In this document: positions 1 to 9,200 of the stretch, in pieces | Position numbering within the stretch: position 1 is the stretch's first letter | How the letters are laid out: each line of letters begins with the position of its first letter | Source of the DNA: Prochlorococcus sp. AG-355-N16 | Lineage (GTDB): Bacteria; Cyanobacteriota; Cyanobacteriia; PCC-6307; Cyanobiaceae | Direction: 5' to 3' | Assembly (NCBI GenBank): GCA_003278545.1 | Contig: QCEF01000006.1 | Coordinates: forward strand, 19,272 to 83,271 | DNA: 64,000 nucleotides | Program-made: the position numbers and the translations under genes | Notes under the pieces: generated by a model | Databases searched by the model: none | What the model was told of the DNA's origin: nothing | What the model saw: only the letters and a program-made list of their open reading frames with translations

Positions 1-379
1 AATAAATCATCCCGCCAGCGCAAGCCCAAGAAGTTTGTGAATAAAAATTTATGTCTCGAAAAAAAACTAAATTTGTGCTTTCATCAACCTCGAATCTTTT
101 ATTTAACTTTAATCCAATATCAAAGTACCACCCACCCATTTCATATAAAATACAAAATCTTGCGAAATCAGATTTATAAGAAAATGGAACTAAAGCTTGA
201 TATGTATTTAAAATATAAGATTCATAATATTTACTAAGAAAACTTTTTATTAAATCATCATCAAAAAGTTTGTAACTATAATCAGGATATAAGTCTTTTA
301 CCTTATTACAGTTTTCCTGTAAATCATTGCTAAGACCATAGCCTCCTTCACTAATAAATATTTGGGCAATGTTGGACAT
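1..379 (-). CDS. Sugar transferase with DXD-type motif, partial (3' end outside window)
   Basis: The minus strand reads open from an ATG at 377-379 to the window edge, giving about 126 residues of an N-terminal region. It contains NPDY-like PDYSYKLFDDD, then SDFARFCILYEMGGWYFDIG, the hallmark of the Gly_transf_sug / OCH1-like family (a GT-A fold enzyme whose DxD-type motif follows a GG pair; here FDIG). These enzymes add a sugar from a nucleotide donor to a surface glycan. The catalytic C-terminal half lies outside the window. Its ATG overlaps the start of the divergent gene at 369 by 11 bases, so one of the two starts may be wrong, although both N-termini look natural. Family call is fairly secure; donor and acceptor are unknown. 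Confidence 0.75.
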   Translation of the reverse strand, partial: MSNIAQIFISEGGYGLSNDLQENCNKVKDLYPDYSYKLFDDDLIKSFLSKYYESYILNTYQALVPFSYKSDFARFCILYEMGGWYFDIGLKLNKRFEVDESTNLVFFRDINFYSQTSWACAGGMIY

Positions 380-1487
380 TTTTTTTAAGTCTTTAGAATA
401 TTCTAATAAAATTTTTAAATTTACATTTCCATATATATTTTTATTATTAAATTTAACTGCTTTTGCAGATAGCAAAAAAAATCAAAATGAAAATAGTCAA
501 AATAATAATCAATTAAAATGGGAAAAAGTTAAAACTCAATTAAAAAATCAAAAATCAAAAATTAAATGGGAAAAATATCATAATCAATCTGATAAAGAAA
601 ACTATCAACTAGGGAATATAAAACAAAAAAATTACAATGATAAAACCAATTTATTATTGAATGAAAAATTCATAAATAACTCTGTTAATAGTTTTAATCG
701 TTCAATAGTTATAAATGAAGAAGATGTTGGACCAGATATTTCATTTCTTGTTCCAATAGGCTTGAAATCTTCAGATCAAATGAATATAGATTTTTCCATT
801 CGAGGATGGAGCAGAAGACCAAAAGATTCAAATTTATTTGCTTGGAATAACGGAGATGCAGTGGGACAAGTATTTCTAAATATTTTCAAAAATCCAAAAT
901 ATAGCGTTGGTTTGAATTTAGGGGTTAGAAGTCTATATTCAGGTTCTCAATTTATTGGGGGATCAAGTGCTATTGGGGAAGGGGTATCTATGGGTTTTAG
1001 ATTTGACCGAGCTCTTTCAGATTCTTCAGGACTAGCATTGGGTGCAGAACAGTTAATACATTTTGATGATCTAACTGATACTGGAAGAGATATTTATATT
1101 ACGTACTCGAAAGCTTTCTGGAATAAAAAAGATGAAAATGTTTTTCCCTTAACTGTTCTAACTGGTGGTATAGGAACAGGTTATTTAGCATTATGGGAAG
1201 ATACTAAATTTGCATGTTCTGATCTAATGGGAGGTGCGGCAGTAAGTATTAATAAATATCATCCGCTATGTTGGGGACCATTTGGTGCTGTTTCATTCGT
1301 ATTTAATGATAAATTTTCATCATTCATTGAATATAATAATTACTCATTTATGATAGGAAGTTCACTTGCACCAACTAATAAAATCAGATTCACATTTGGT
1401 TTTACTTTAGCTGAATCTTTCGATGATTATAAATTTAAGAATTTTGATGAATTAAGATGGTTTAGTAGAATTAGTTTAGGATTTTAA
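369..1487 (+). CDS. Predicted outer-membrane beta-barrel protein, unknown function
   Basis: The 372-residue product starts with a signal-peptide-like segment (basic residues, then FPYIFLLLNLTAFA, probable cleavage before DSKK near residue 34). A polar Asn/Lys/Gln-rich stretch of about 80 residues follows. From about residue 115 to the end the sequence alternates aromatic and glycine residues and ends in RISLGF, a C-terminal Phe as used by the BAM machinery to recognise barrels. No enzyme motif is visible and I do not recognise the family. Being next to polysaccharide genes it could be a porin-like or surface-anchoring protein; that is inference. The ATG at 369 was kept because a later ATG would remove the signal peptide. 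Confidence 0.7.
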   Translation: MLDIFFKSLEYSNKIFKFTFPYIFLLLNLTAFADSKKNQNENSQNNNQLKWEKVKTQLKNQKSKIKWEKYHNQSDKENYQLGNIKQKNYNDKTNLLLNEKFINNSVNSFNRSIVINEEDVGPDISFLVPIGLKSSDQMNIDFSIRGWSRRPKDSNLFAWNNGDAVGQVFLNIFKNPKYSVGLNLGVRSLYSGSQFIGGSSAIGEGVSMGFRFDRALSDSSGLALGAEQLIHFDDLTDTGRDIYITYSKAFWNKKDENVFPLTVLTGGIGTGYLALWEDTKFACSDLMGGAAVSINKYHPLCWGPFGAVSFVFNDKFSSFIEYNNYSFMIGSSLAPTNKIRFTFGFTLAESFDDYKFKNFDELRWFSRISLGF

Positions 1488-1506
1488 TTATTTGATGATA
1501 TTTTTT

Positions 1507-2991
1507 CTAAAGTTTTGAGTAAAATCTAGCTAATTGATTGGAAAAATTATCTAAAATTTTATTAGATATTTCTTTATATCTTTTTATTCTGTTAAATCTT
1601 TTTTCTTCTGCATCAAGAATATTAACATAACCTTTCTTTAAAAAAATATTGGTCCATTGAATTTCAGATTCTGGTGAGTATAGTTCCAAATAAGAATTAA
1701 AATCATACAATTCTAAAATTTCTTTATGTGATAAACAATTGCTTGCGAAACAAGGCAACCCTAAGCAACATGCATCTAATACTGGAATTCCAAATCCTTC
1801 AATTATTGATGGGCTAAGAAGACATAATGCATTTAGATATAAAGTGCTTTTTAAAGTTTCACTTATGTAATCCGTTAATATAATTCCAGGATTATTAATA
1901 ATAATTTTCTTTAATTTTTTGCTGTATGAATCATTCTTTAGTTTTCCAGTTATAACCAAGCAAATACCATCCTTCTGTAAATTAGAATTCTGGTAAGCAT
2001 TAACTAATAGAAAAACATTTTTCCTTGAATCTATACTTGCATTAAAAAGAAAATATTTAAATGGTTTAATAGGTAACTTTTTTACTTTATTTATAGTATT
2101 TAATATATTTTCATAGATAATTTGATCTTCAATTTCCTCAAATAATAAAGTTGGAGGTTGAGTAATGACAGTATCTTCTAAAATATCATTTTTAAAATTT
2201 CTAGCATTAGGTGATTTACTAAACATATTAAATTTAAATTTATTTCTTGAAATTCCCGATACGAAAATGTTATTTGAATATATGCAACTTTTTAGCATTT
2301 TTGAAAAGGAATTTACCATTATTTTATTAGGTTCATATTCAAGAGGAATAAGATCATGGATTGTTTGTATAAGAATCTTATTTCTAGAATTTTTACAGAG
2401 ATTTAGATTTAAAGGTGCAGATGTAATTATTGAGTCAAAGTTTTCTAAATCAATTTTAATTTGATTATTAAATGGAAGTAAAGATGAAAATTTACAATTT
2501 TCGTAAATATAAGGCGCTAAATAAAAACCCTCAACATGTCTTAAATACGAAGTTCTTTCTACATTAATATAAGGATTGTCTTTTTTATTAGAAAAAATTA
2601 CTTTTAGAGAATTAGATGGAGTATATGATTTATAAAAGAAAATAATTTTAAAAATAAAAATTAGATTTATATAATTTTGATATAAAAAATCAATTATTTT
2701 TAAAAATTTATTTCTTCTAAATTCTATTTTTAAATTAGGTTTTTTTTCTACACCTTTACTTAAATAATCAGAAATAAAAGTGGAAATTATACTATTTTTA
2801 AAATTTTCATTATATTTTTTGAACTTTAATTTATTAAAATCCATACCAACCAACAACCAAATTTCGGCTTCAGCTTTATTGAGGGCTAGTATTAATGATT
2901 TTGTATAAGATGCAATTCCTCTATGCTCTTTATTTTCAAGTTCTTGAATGGTAACTAATATTTTTTTTCCCTTTAATGAGCTCATAGTCAA
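1507..2991 (-). CDS. Glycosyltransferase family 4 (GT-B fold)
   Basis: The 494-residue protein has the two-domain GT-B layout. The N-terminal acceptor half starts with KILVTIQELENKEHRGIASY (glycine after a basic stretch) and has a TIHDLIPL motif near the middle. The donor half contains FNASIDSRKN and the nucleotide-sugar site EGFGIPVLDACCLG (from about residue 398). The usual second glutamate of the EX7E motif is replaced by aspartate (E398...D406). It probably transfers a hexose or deoxyhexose from a nucleotide donor to a growing surface glycan at the cytoplasmic face. It converges on the barrel-protein gene and lies just downstream of the type I exporter genes on the same strand, separated by about 70 bases. 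Substrate is not predictable. Confidence 0.85.
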   Translation of the reverse strand: MTMSSLKGKKILVTIQELENKEHRGIASYTKSLILALNKAEAEIWLLVGMDFNKLKFKKYNENFKNSIISTFISDYLSKGVEKKPNLKIEFRRNKFLKIIDFLYQNYINLIFIFKIIFFYKSYTPSNSLKVIFSNKKDNPYINVERTSYLRHVEGFYLAPYIYENCKFSSLLPFNNQIKIDLENFDSIITSAPLNLNLCKNSRNKILIQTIHDLIPLEYEPNKIMVNSFSKMLKSCIYSNNIFVSGISRNKFKFNMFSKSPNARNFKNDILEDTVITQPPTLLFEEIEDQIIYENILNTINKVKKLPIKPFKYFLFNASIDSRKNVFLLVNAYQNSNLQKDGICLVITGKLKNDSYSKKLKKIIINNPGIILTDYISETLKSTLYLNALCLLSPSIIEGFGIPVLDACCLGLPCFASNCLSHKEILELYDFNSYLELYSPESEIQWTNIFLKKGYVNILDAEEKRFNRIKRYKEISNKILDNFSNQLARFYSKL

Positions 2992-3063
2992 AGATGATTG
3001 AATATATAATACTTTATGATGGGTTTTACTAATTTAAGAAAATTAATCATTAATTCTCTTAAA

Positions 3064-4224
3064 TTAAAGTTGTTGAATTGATCTAGATTTATCTGTAAAA
3101 AGATTAAATAATAATTGTAAATAACTTAGCCTTCTTAACTTTATATTTGCAGAAAGAGACATTCCTGGCTTCAAAGGTAAATTCTTGCCTGAATTTAATT
3201 CTATAAGTTGATTATTTAAAGTAACTTTTACTTCATAAAAAAGATTATTATCTCTATCATCAATTTTCCTAGAATTTGCACTTATAAAGCTAATTATCCC
3301 CTCAACCCCTCCAAAATCTGCTGCTGGATAGGAATCTATGTTTAATTCTACTTCCTGTCCTGTAAGAATAAAGCCTATATCTTTTGAATTTATAAAAACT
3401 AAAGCCTCTAAATTTTCCTGAGGTACTATCTTAAGAATATCTTGATTTGCGCCTATCACAAATCCCTTATCCTTTGCATTTATATCGTAAACATAGCCAG
3501 ATATTGGACTTTTTATTATCGAGTATTTAAGAATATCTTCTATTTCTTCTAATTGAGTTTTGTAATTAAAAAGATTATCTTGAATAAATTTAATTTCTTG
3601 ACTTAATTCGGATGTTTTAACTTTAATAAGGACTTTTTTATTCCTTAGATCATTTAAATAATTTAAAACTTTTATTTTTTGCGCATCGTAATCAATCTTA
3701 GAGATTGCCCCTTCATCATAAACACTTGAAAATTTATCTAAATTATCTCTTTCTATTGAAAGAACTGAATTAATTTCATTTATTTCATTTTTTAAAATAA
3801 GAACAGAATTTTCTAATTCGGATTTTTTTAATTTTAATTCTTCTTCTTTTAACAAAATTTTTTCTATTAAATTTTGCTTTGTTTCTATATTTAAATCATC
3901 ATTAATTTTCAACAATTTTTCATCTTTCTCTACTAGATTTCCTTCATTAACATATACCTCTTCAACAACACCTGAAATTGGTAATTTTATTGATCTTACT
4001 CTAGTGGTTGGTTGTAATTCACCATTAGCAATAACTATTTGATCAGTCTTAGCAAAAATCAACCAAAAAAAAGTTAATCCGCTTAAACCTATAATGGACA
4101 AAGTAATAGTATTTGCAATTTTTTTACTTTGTTCTAAATGTAGGTTTTGGTAATTATTTTCTTCATCATGACTAGTTGATATAAATCTTCTATATTTACT
4201 TTTTAAATATTTAAAGATATTCAT
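3064..4224 (-). CDS. HlyD-family membrane fusion protein of a type I secretion system
   Basis: The 386-residue protein has a cytoplasmic N-terminus, one membrane segment at about residues 38-58 (ITLSIIGLSGLTFFWLIFA) and a periplasmic part. That part holds the first half of a lipoyl-like domain (SIKLPISGVVEEVYVNEG), a long Lys/Glu/Leu-rich alpha-hairpin coiled coil (about 120-215) and the second lipoyl half (SPISGYVYDINAKDKG). A barrel domain and PGMSLSANI near the C-terminus complete the fold. This is the adaptor that links an inner-membrane ABC exporter to an outer-membrane channel. Its ATG overlaps the stop of the upstream ABC gene (TAATG), so the two are translationally coupled. No TolC homologue is present in the window. 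Confidence 0.93.
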   Translation of the reverse strand: MNIFKYLKSKYRRFISTSHDEENNYQNLHLEQSKKIANTITLSIIGLSGLTFFWLIFAKTDQIVIANGELQPTTRVRSIKLPISGVVEEVYVNEGNLVEKDEKLLKINDDLNIETKQNLIEKILLKEEELKLKKSELENSVLILKNEINEINSVLSIERDNLDKFSSVYDEGAISKIDYDAQKIKVLNYLNDLRNKKVLIKVKTSELSQEIKFIQDNLFNYKTQLEEIEDILKYSIIKSPISGYVYDINAKDKGFVIGANQDILKIVPQENLEALVFINSKDIGFILTGQEVELNIDSYPAADFGGVEGIISFISANSRKIDDRDNNLFYEVKVTLNNQLIELNSGKNLPLKPGMSLSANIKLRRLSYLQLLFNLFTDKSRSIQQL

Positions 4225-7118
4225 TATTCAAATTTATTTTCAATAGACATTGCGTAAAAAAGGCCTCTTTGATTTATTAGCTTAGAGAAATTTCCCTCTT
4301 CAACAATTTGCCCATTAGACATTAAAAGAATCTTTTCAACATTTACCAAATTTGTAATTCTGTGAGTAACAAAAATAACAGTACAATTTTCATTCATTTT
4401 ATAAATATTTCTTAAAACCTCTTTCTCTGTTATAAAATCTAGTGCACTAGTTGCTTCATCTAAAATTAATATTTTTGGCTTATTTATTAAAGCTCTTGCA
4501 ATAGCAATTCTTTGTTTTTGGCCTCCTGATAAAGATCCTCCTCTTTCTTCAATATGTGTACTATAACCATTCTCTAAATTCATAATAAATTCATGCGCAC
4601 ACGCTCTCTTTGCTGCCTCTACTATTTCATTTTTATTAATTCCTGGATCAGAAATACTTATGTTTTCTAAAACGGTTCCAGTTATTAGATTAGGTTCTTG
4701 TGAAACAAATCCAATCTGTCTTCTTAGAGAAGATAATTCAACTTTTTGAATATCAATATCATCAATTAATATTCTCCCATTATTTGGCTTATAAAGCCTT
4801 GCTAGCAGTTTAACAAATGTACTTTTGCCACTTCCACTTCTCCCTACTATCCCAATTAAAGATTTACTTTTTAGTTCCACATTAATATTATCTAATATCT
4901 TATTTCCATTACCATGATATGTATAATCGACCTTCTGATATTTAATTTCACCTTTAATTTCTGGCATTGAAATATTATTTTTATCCAAAACATTTGATTC
5001 TGCTTCTTGATTAATTACATCCCCAAGCCTCTCAAAAGATACTTTAAGTTCTTCAAATCTTTGTGATAAGGAAGAAAGCCTAAGAATTGGTTGAGTAACG
5101 TAACCAGAAATAATTCTAAAAGCGATTAATTGTCCCAACGTTAATTGTCCCTTAAGCACCATTGAAGCTCCAACCCATAAAACAATAATTTGAGATATTT
5201 TTTGCAGTAAAGATGAACTTTCGGAGAGTATTGTTCCTGTAATTGTTTTATTGAAAATCTTTTGTATAAAATTTGTATAATTTTCAAACCATTTTTTAAA
5301 TGTATTATTTTCAATATTTTGAGTTTTTATTGTTTGAATAACATTCATTGATTCAATCAAATGATTTTGAGTATTTGCATTTGATTCGGCGACTTTACGA
5401 TATTGGTTTTTAAATAATGGAACCCCTAAAATGGTAATTACTATTTGTATTGGCAATACTGATAATGCAATAAGAGTTAAAATCCAACTATAAATTAACA
5501 TTATGCATATATAAATAATTGAGAATAAAGCATCTATAATTGTTGTTAAAGTTTGTCCAGTAAAAAAATCTCTAATTTTTTCTAATTCAGAAATTTTTGT
5601 ACTTAATTCTCCCACTCTCCTTTTTGAGAAAAAATTTAGTGGTAATTTAAATAAATGAGAAATAATCTCACTTCCTAAATCCAAATCAATTCTATTTGTG
5701 GTATCAACTAATAAAAAAGTTCTTAATGATCTTAGAATAGATTCAAAAATAGTAACAAGAAAAAGAGCTACGCCAATAATTTGCAAAGTATTCAAACTTC
5801 TTTGACTTATCACTTTATCAATGATTACTTGTATTAAAAGAGGGTTAGCCAAAGAAAGTAATTGAACTACAAAAGAAGCAAGCAAAAGTTTTATAAAAAT
5901 ATTTCTATATTTTTTTAAAAATGGAATAATCCAATTAATTCCAAATTTATTTATATGACTTTTCATACTTCTTTTTGGAATAAGAACATTACTTATTTCT
6001 GGGAAAGAATTTTCTAATTGCGATTTTTTTATAACTACTTTTCCAAATTTTGGAGATATTAAAACAAATTTTTCAACATTGGCTTCGCTTACAATGCATA
6101 TATGTTCTTTGTAAAAAATTAAGCTATTTTTTTTTAACCTAAGGAGATTATTTCTATTTACATATGCATCTCCAATTATAAATCCATTTTGCAAAAGAAT
6201 TTCACCTAAAATTTCTAAAGTTAAGATATTTTTTTTTGATAATTTTTTTGCAAGAACTTCATCTAAAGATTCATAAGAGAATTTAACTTTATATTGCTTA
6301 CAAATCATTTTTAAACAAGCCAAGCCTTCTTCAAAGGGGCCATCTCCATTAATGTATATTTCTTCATTTTTCAATCCGCCAAGATTAATTGCCGAAGGTA
6401 AAGGTAATATTGGTGAATTATTTTCATCAGTAATTTCAGTATTAATATCATCTAATATCTTGTATAAAATATTTCTATTAATTTCTAATATTCTTAAGTC
6501 TATCTTATCTATATATTTTTTTCTTAAATCGTTAGAATTTATTTGGTCTCCAATTATTTTTTGTTTTACATTATTTGAACCTAGAATATAGATATTATCT
6601 TTATCACAAGATCTTTCTAAATTATTTTTAAGTTTAATATTATTTTTTAATTTTTTGGATGATTCAAAAATTTTATTAAAGTCGTTATCCTCAGATTTAT
6701 TTAACTTTAATATAAGATCTATAACCTCTATAAGTTGAATACCAATAGTAAATTTCTGATTTTTATTATTGTTAATAATCTTAATTATTAATTCATCAGG
6801 AATGCATAATAATTTAATTTCTGTTATTGCGATTACCTCTTCAATTGGTGAATTTCTTAAATAAGAAATTAATCCAATCCAATCAAATTTTTTTAACTTT
6901 TCTATTGTATAAAAATCATTTTTATAATTAAATGTAATCCTTGCATTGCCTTCTAGAATAAAAAATACTTCTGACTGGATATTTTCCTTATTAGAAAGAA
7001 TTGTTCCTGGTTTAAATTTTTTTATAGAAGTTGATTCTTTTATTTCTAAAATTAATTCTTTATCAAGACTTTTTATCCAGTTAAGCTTAAATATATCTTC
7101 CCAATCTTTTTTATTCAT
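4224..7118 (-). CDS. Type I secretion ABC exporter with cyclic-nucleotide-binding-like and inactive C39-like domains
   Basis: The 964-residue protein has four parts. A cyclic-nucleotide-binding-like beta-roll spans about residues 25-125 (KPGTILSNKE, FFILEGNARI). A C39-peptidase-like domain spans about 245-375, six membrane helices about 400-690, and an ABC ATPase about 725-955. The ATPase is intact: Walker A GRSGSGKST (759-767), LSGGQ (863-867), Walker B ILILDE (883-888), H-loop His919. In the C39 domain the usual catalytic cysteine position is glutamate (E264 in EEGLACL) although His339 remains. It should therefore bind rather than cleave its cargo, as in HlyB. It forms an operon with the downstream HlyD gene (one-base overlap). 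Cyanobacterial exporters of this layout are known next to parvulin-like genes, and such a gene lies at 10085. Confidence 0.93.
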   Translation of the reverse strand: MNKKDWEDIFKLNWIKSLDKELILEIKESTSIKKFKPGTILSNKENIQSEVFFILEGNARITFNYKNDFYTIEKLKKFDWIGLISYLRNSPIEEVIAITEIKLLCIPDELIIKIINNNKNQKFTIGIQLIEVIDLILKLNKSEDNDFNKIFESSKKLKNNIKLKNNLERSCDKDNIYILGSNNVKQKIIGDQINSNDLRKKYIDKIDLRILEINRNILYKILDDINTEITDENNSPILPLPSAINLGGLKNEEIYINGDGPFEEGLACLKMICKQYKVKFSYESLDEVLAKKLSKKNILTLEILGEILLQNGFIIGDAYVNRNNLLRLKKNSLIFYKEHICIVSEANVEKFVLISPKFGKVVIKKSQLENSFPEISNVLIPKRSMKSHINKFGINWIIPFLKKYRNIFIKLLLASFVVQLLSLANPLLIQVIIDKVISQRSLNTLQIIGVALFLVTIFESILRSLRTFLLVDTTNRIDLDLGSEIISHLFKLPLNFFSKRRVGELSTKISELEKIRDFFTGQTLTTIIDALFSIIYICIMLIYSWILTLIALSVLPIQIVITILGVPLFKNQYRKVAESNANTQNHLIESMNVIQTIKTQNIENNTFKKWFENYTNFIQKIFNKTITGTILSESSSLLQKISQIIVLWVGASMVLKGQLTLGQLIAFRIISGYVTQPILRLSSLSQRFEELKVSFERLGDVINQEAESNVLDKNNISMPEIKGEIKYQKVDYTYHGNGNKILDNINVELKSKSLIGIVGRSGSGKSTFVKLLARLYKPNNGRILIDDIDIQKVELSSLRRQIGFVSQEPNLITGTVLENISISDPGINKNEIVEAAKRACAHEFIMNLENGYSTHIEERGGSLSGGQKQRIAIARALINKPKILILDEATSALDFITEKEVLRNIYKMNENCTVIFVTHRITNLVNVEKILLMSNGQIVEEGNFSKLINQRGLFYAMSIENKFE

Positions 7119-7265
7119 TATTATTGGTAAATAAAATTTTATAAACTATCAATTAATTTTCCAATTATATAAAATACTTGTACAAATACCAACCCATCTA
7201 GAAAAACCTTTACTCAATTCTGTAGTAGAATAAAATCATATTAATTAAAACAATAAATATATTAA
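7119..7265. promoter_or_regulatory. Divergent intergenic region with candidate promoters
   Basis: This 147-base gap separates the exporter operon (minus) from a GT4 gene (plus). On the plus strand TAGAAT at 7226-7231 lies 35 bases before the GTG start and is a plausible -10 element. On the minus strand TATAAA-type sequences precede the exporter start. No convincing -35 boxes or operator symmetry were seen. Confidence 0.3.
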
Positions 7266-8348
7266 GTGCTAAAAAATCGAATCATTTTTAATGGTAGTTA
7301 TTTTTCAAAAAAACCTAATGGTATTTCTTTAGTTTCTCGTGAGTTAGCAAAGTCTATAAATCCGAATTTAATGACTCTATTAGCGCCATTCTCTGACAAC
7401 CAAACTAATTTTCAAAAGATATCTGATAAACTTTCCCCTGATTTTGGTCTTTACTCCCATGCTAGAAGATTATTCTGGAACCAATTCCATCTAGGTAATT
7501 ATCTAAAAAAAGAAAAAGATTCAATTCTCCTTTCACCTCTACCAGAAGCTCCTATCTTTAGAGGTATTCAATCAATAGTCTTGGTGCATGATCTTCTCCC
7601 ATTAAGAATACCCTACTTAACACCTTTGCTTCCTTATCATTTATTCTACGTTCCAATAGTTTTAAAAAATGCCACAAAAGTACTCTGCAACTCTTTAGCG
7701 ACAGCAACTGAAGTTCATGAAAAATTAAATATTTCGCATAAAAAAATTGAAATTGTAAAATTAGGGTTCAATCGCAATACTCTGAAACCGCTTAAAAGAG
7801 TTAAAGAAAATTTTTTTCTAATTATTGCAAGACATGCTCCACATAAAAACATTCCAAGAATTTTAAAGGCATTCTGCAATTTAAAGAAGTTCAACAAATC
7901 AACAAAAGATTTAAGATTAAAAATTGTTGGACAATATAATAAGAAATTCACCCCAAGTTACATTAAATTATCTTATAAGCTTGGTATAGAAAAATATTGC
8001 GATTGGATATATTTGATTTCTGAAAATGAAAAACTTGAATTATTGAACAGATGTCAGGCATTAATCATAGCAAGTCTTTGGGAAGGCTTTGGATTGCCTG
8101 CTTTAGAGGCAATGGCTTGTGGTACTTTAGTTATTGCATCTAACAAAGGAGCACTTCCAGAAATATTAAATAATAATGGAATATTAATTGATCCTAATAA
8201 TTTATCTTCAATAGAAGCTGGTATGAAAAGGGCTTTAAATGATGAATTACTTAGAGATGAATTTAGAGCAACTGGCCCGTTAATTGCTAATAAGTTTTGT
8301 TGGAAAACTACTGCAAAACAAATTGAAGAAATCATATCTGAGATTTAA
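7266..8348 (+). CDS. Glycosyltransferase family 4
   Basis: The 360-residue GT-B protein starts with GTG (7266). It has NGSYFSKKPNGISLVSRELA at the N-terminus, VHDLLP near residue 115, RHAPHKNIPRIL as the start of the donor domain, and a full EX7E motif (E273 and E281 in EGFGLPALEAMACG). The family moves a sugar from an activated donor to an acceptor lipid or glycan in the cytoplasm. It stands alone on the plus strand between the exporter operon and the Wzm/Wzt-type transporter, and it converges on the latter. It may build the polymer that transporter exports. Donor sugar is unknown. Confidence 0.88.
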   Translation: MLKNRIIFNGSYFSKKPNGISLVSRELAKSINPNLMTLLAPFSDNQTNFQKISDKLSPDFGLYSHARRLFWNQFHLGNYLKKEKDSILLSPLPEAPIFRGIQSIVLVHDLLPLRIPYLTPLLPYHLFYVPIVLKNATKVLCNSLATATEVHEKLNISHKKIEIVKLGFNRNTLKPLKRVKENFFLIIARHAPHKNIPRILKAFCNLKKFNKSTKDLRLKIVGQYNKKFTPSYIKLSYKLGIEKYCDWIYLISENEKLELLNRCQALIIASLWEGFGLPALEAMACGTLVIASNKGALPEILNNNGILIDPNNLSSIEAGMKRALNDELLRDEFRATGPLIANKFCWKTTAKQIEEIISEI

Positions 8349-8399
8349 GCTGGGAAGTATTATTAATATTTAAATTAATTTTAAGAGATTATTTTATCC

Positions 8400-9200
8400 T
8401 TACAAAAGAAATGGAATCTTTGATCTCAATCTATTTAAATAAAGAAGTGAAAAAATAACTCCAAAAAAATTCATCAATAAGACACTTATTAGTGGAAATA
8501 AATTTAGGTTTCCTTCTATAATTGAGTCTCTTAACTGACTTATTACTAAATAGATAGGATTTAAATTTACAATCCAAATCAAATTACCCAAGTTTTCTTT
8601 CATATATAAAATTGGTGAAAGAAGAAAAGTTAATTGCAAAAGAATAGGAACTAATTGATATATATCTCTGAAACGTACTCCTAGTAGGCAAATCAAAAGT
8701 GGACACCAAAACATAAAAATTAGAAAATTTATAAGAGGTAAAACTGAAATGAAGAGATTTATAAATATTGATTTATCAAAAAATATAAGAGCAAAAAAGA
8801 CTATAAAAAAAGACTGTATAAAGTTATGAAGTTGAAAAGACCATTCTTCAAATGGATAAAAAAGAATATTTAAATTTGTATTTTTTATTTTAATTTCATT
8901 TTGAATAAGAAGATTAGGAGCAGATCCTATAGAAGTACTAATCGAGGACCATAAAACCATGCCCAAACCAAGATAAACAACATACTTATTAAAATTATCC
9001 ACTTTAAATACTGTTCCGTATACAACTGACAATAAAGATATGGATAATAAATTTGAAAGCCCTAACCAAAAACTTCCTAAGGATGTCCTAGCAAATCGCT
9101 CTTCAGTTCTAGACCATGCAGTAAACCACCATACCTTTCGAAGTTTTATAGCTTCAAAAAGAATATTCAATATTTGTATTTTTTTTTTATTTTTAATCAT
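8400..9200 (-). CDS. wzm: ABC-2 type polysaccharide transporter permease (Wzm/KpsM-like)
   Basis: The 266-residue integral membrane protein has about six hydrophobic segments. It starts with a cytoplasmic stretch (FEAIKLRKVWWFTAWSRTEE) typical of the ABC2_membrane family, and RTSLGSFWLGLSNLL precedes the first helix. Such permeases export finished O-antigen or capsule chains from the cytoplasm to the periplasm. The start overlaps the stop of the upstream ATPase gene by four bases (ATGA), so both subunits are made together. Family is clear; whether the cargo is O-antigen, capsule or teichoic-acid-like polymer cannot be told. Confidence 0.9.
   Translation of the reverse strand: MIKNKKKIQILNILFEAIKLRKVWWFTAWSRTEERFARTSLGSFWLGLSNLLSISLLSVVYGTVFKVDNFNKYVVYLGLGMVLWSSISTSIGSAPNLLIQNEIKIKNTNLNILFYPFEEWSFQLHNFIQSFFIVFFALIFFDKSIFINLFISVLPLINFLIFMFWCPLLICLLGVRFRDIYQLVPILLQLTFLLSPILYMKENLGNLIWIVNLNPIYLVISQLRDSIIEGNLNLFPLISVLLMNFFGVIFSLLYLNRLRSKIPFLL

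Noticed and set aside
37..237. Plus-strand 66-codon frame
   Set aside because: It lies opposite the conserved transferase motifs on the minus strand (SDFARF...GGWYFDIG), so it is a shadow.
8348..8400. AT palindrome between convergent genes as a terminator
   Set aside because: Pairing is short and made only of A-T pairs without a clear U-run, so I do not call it.
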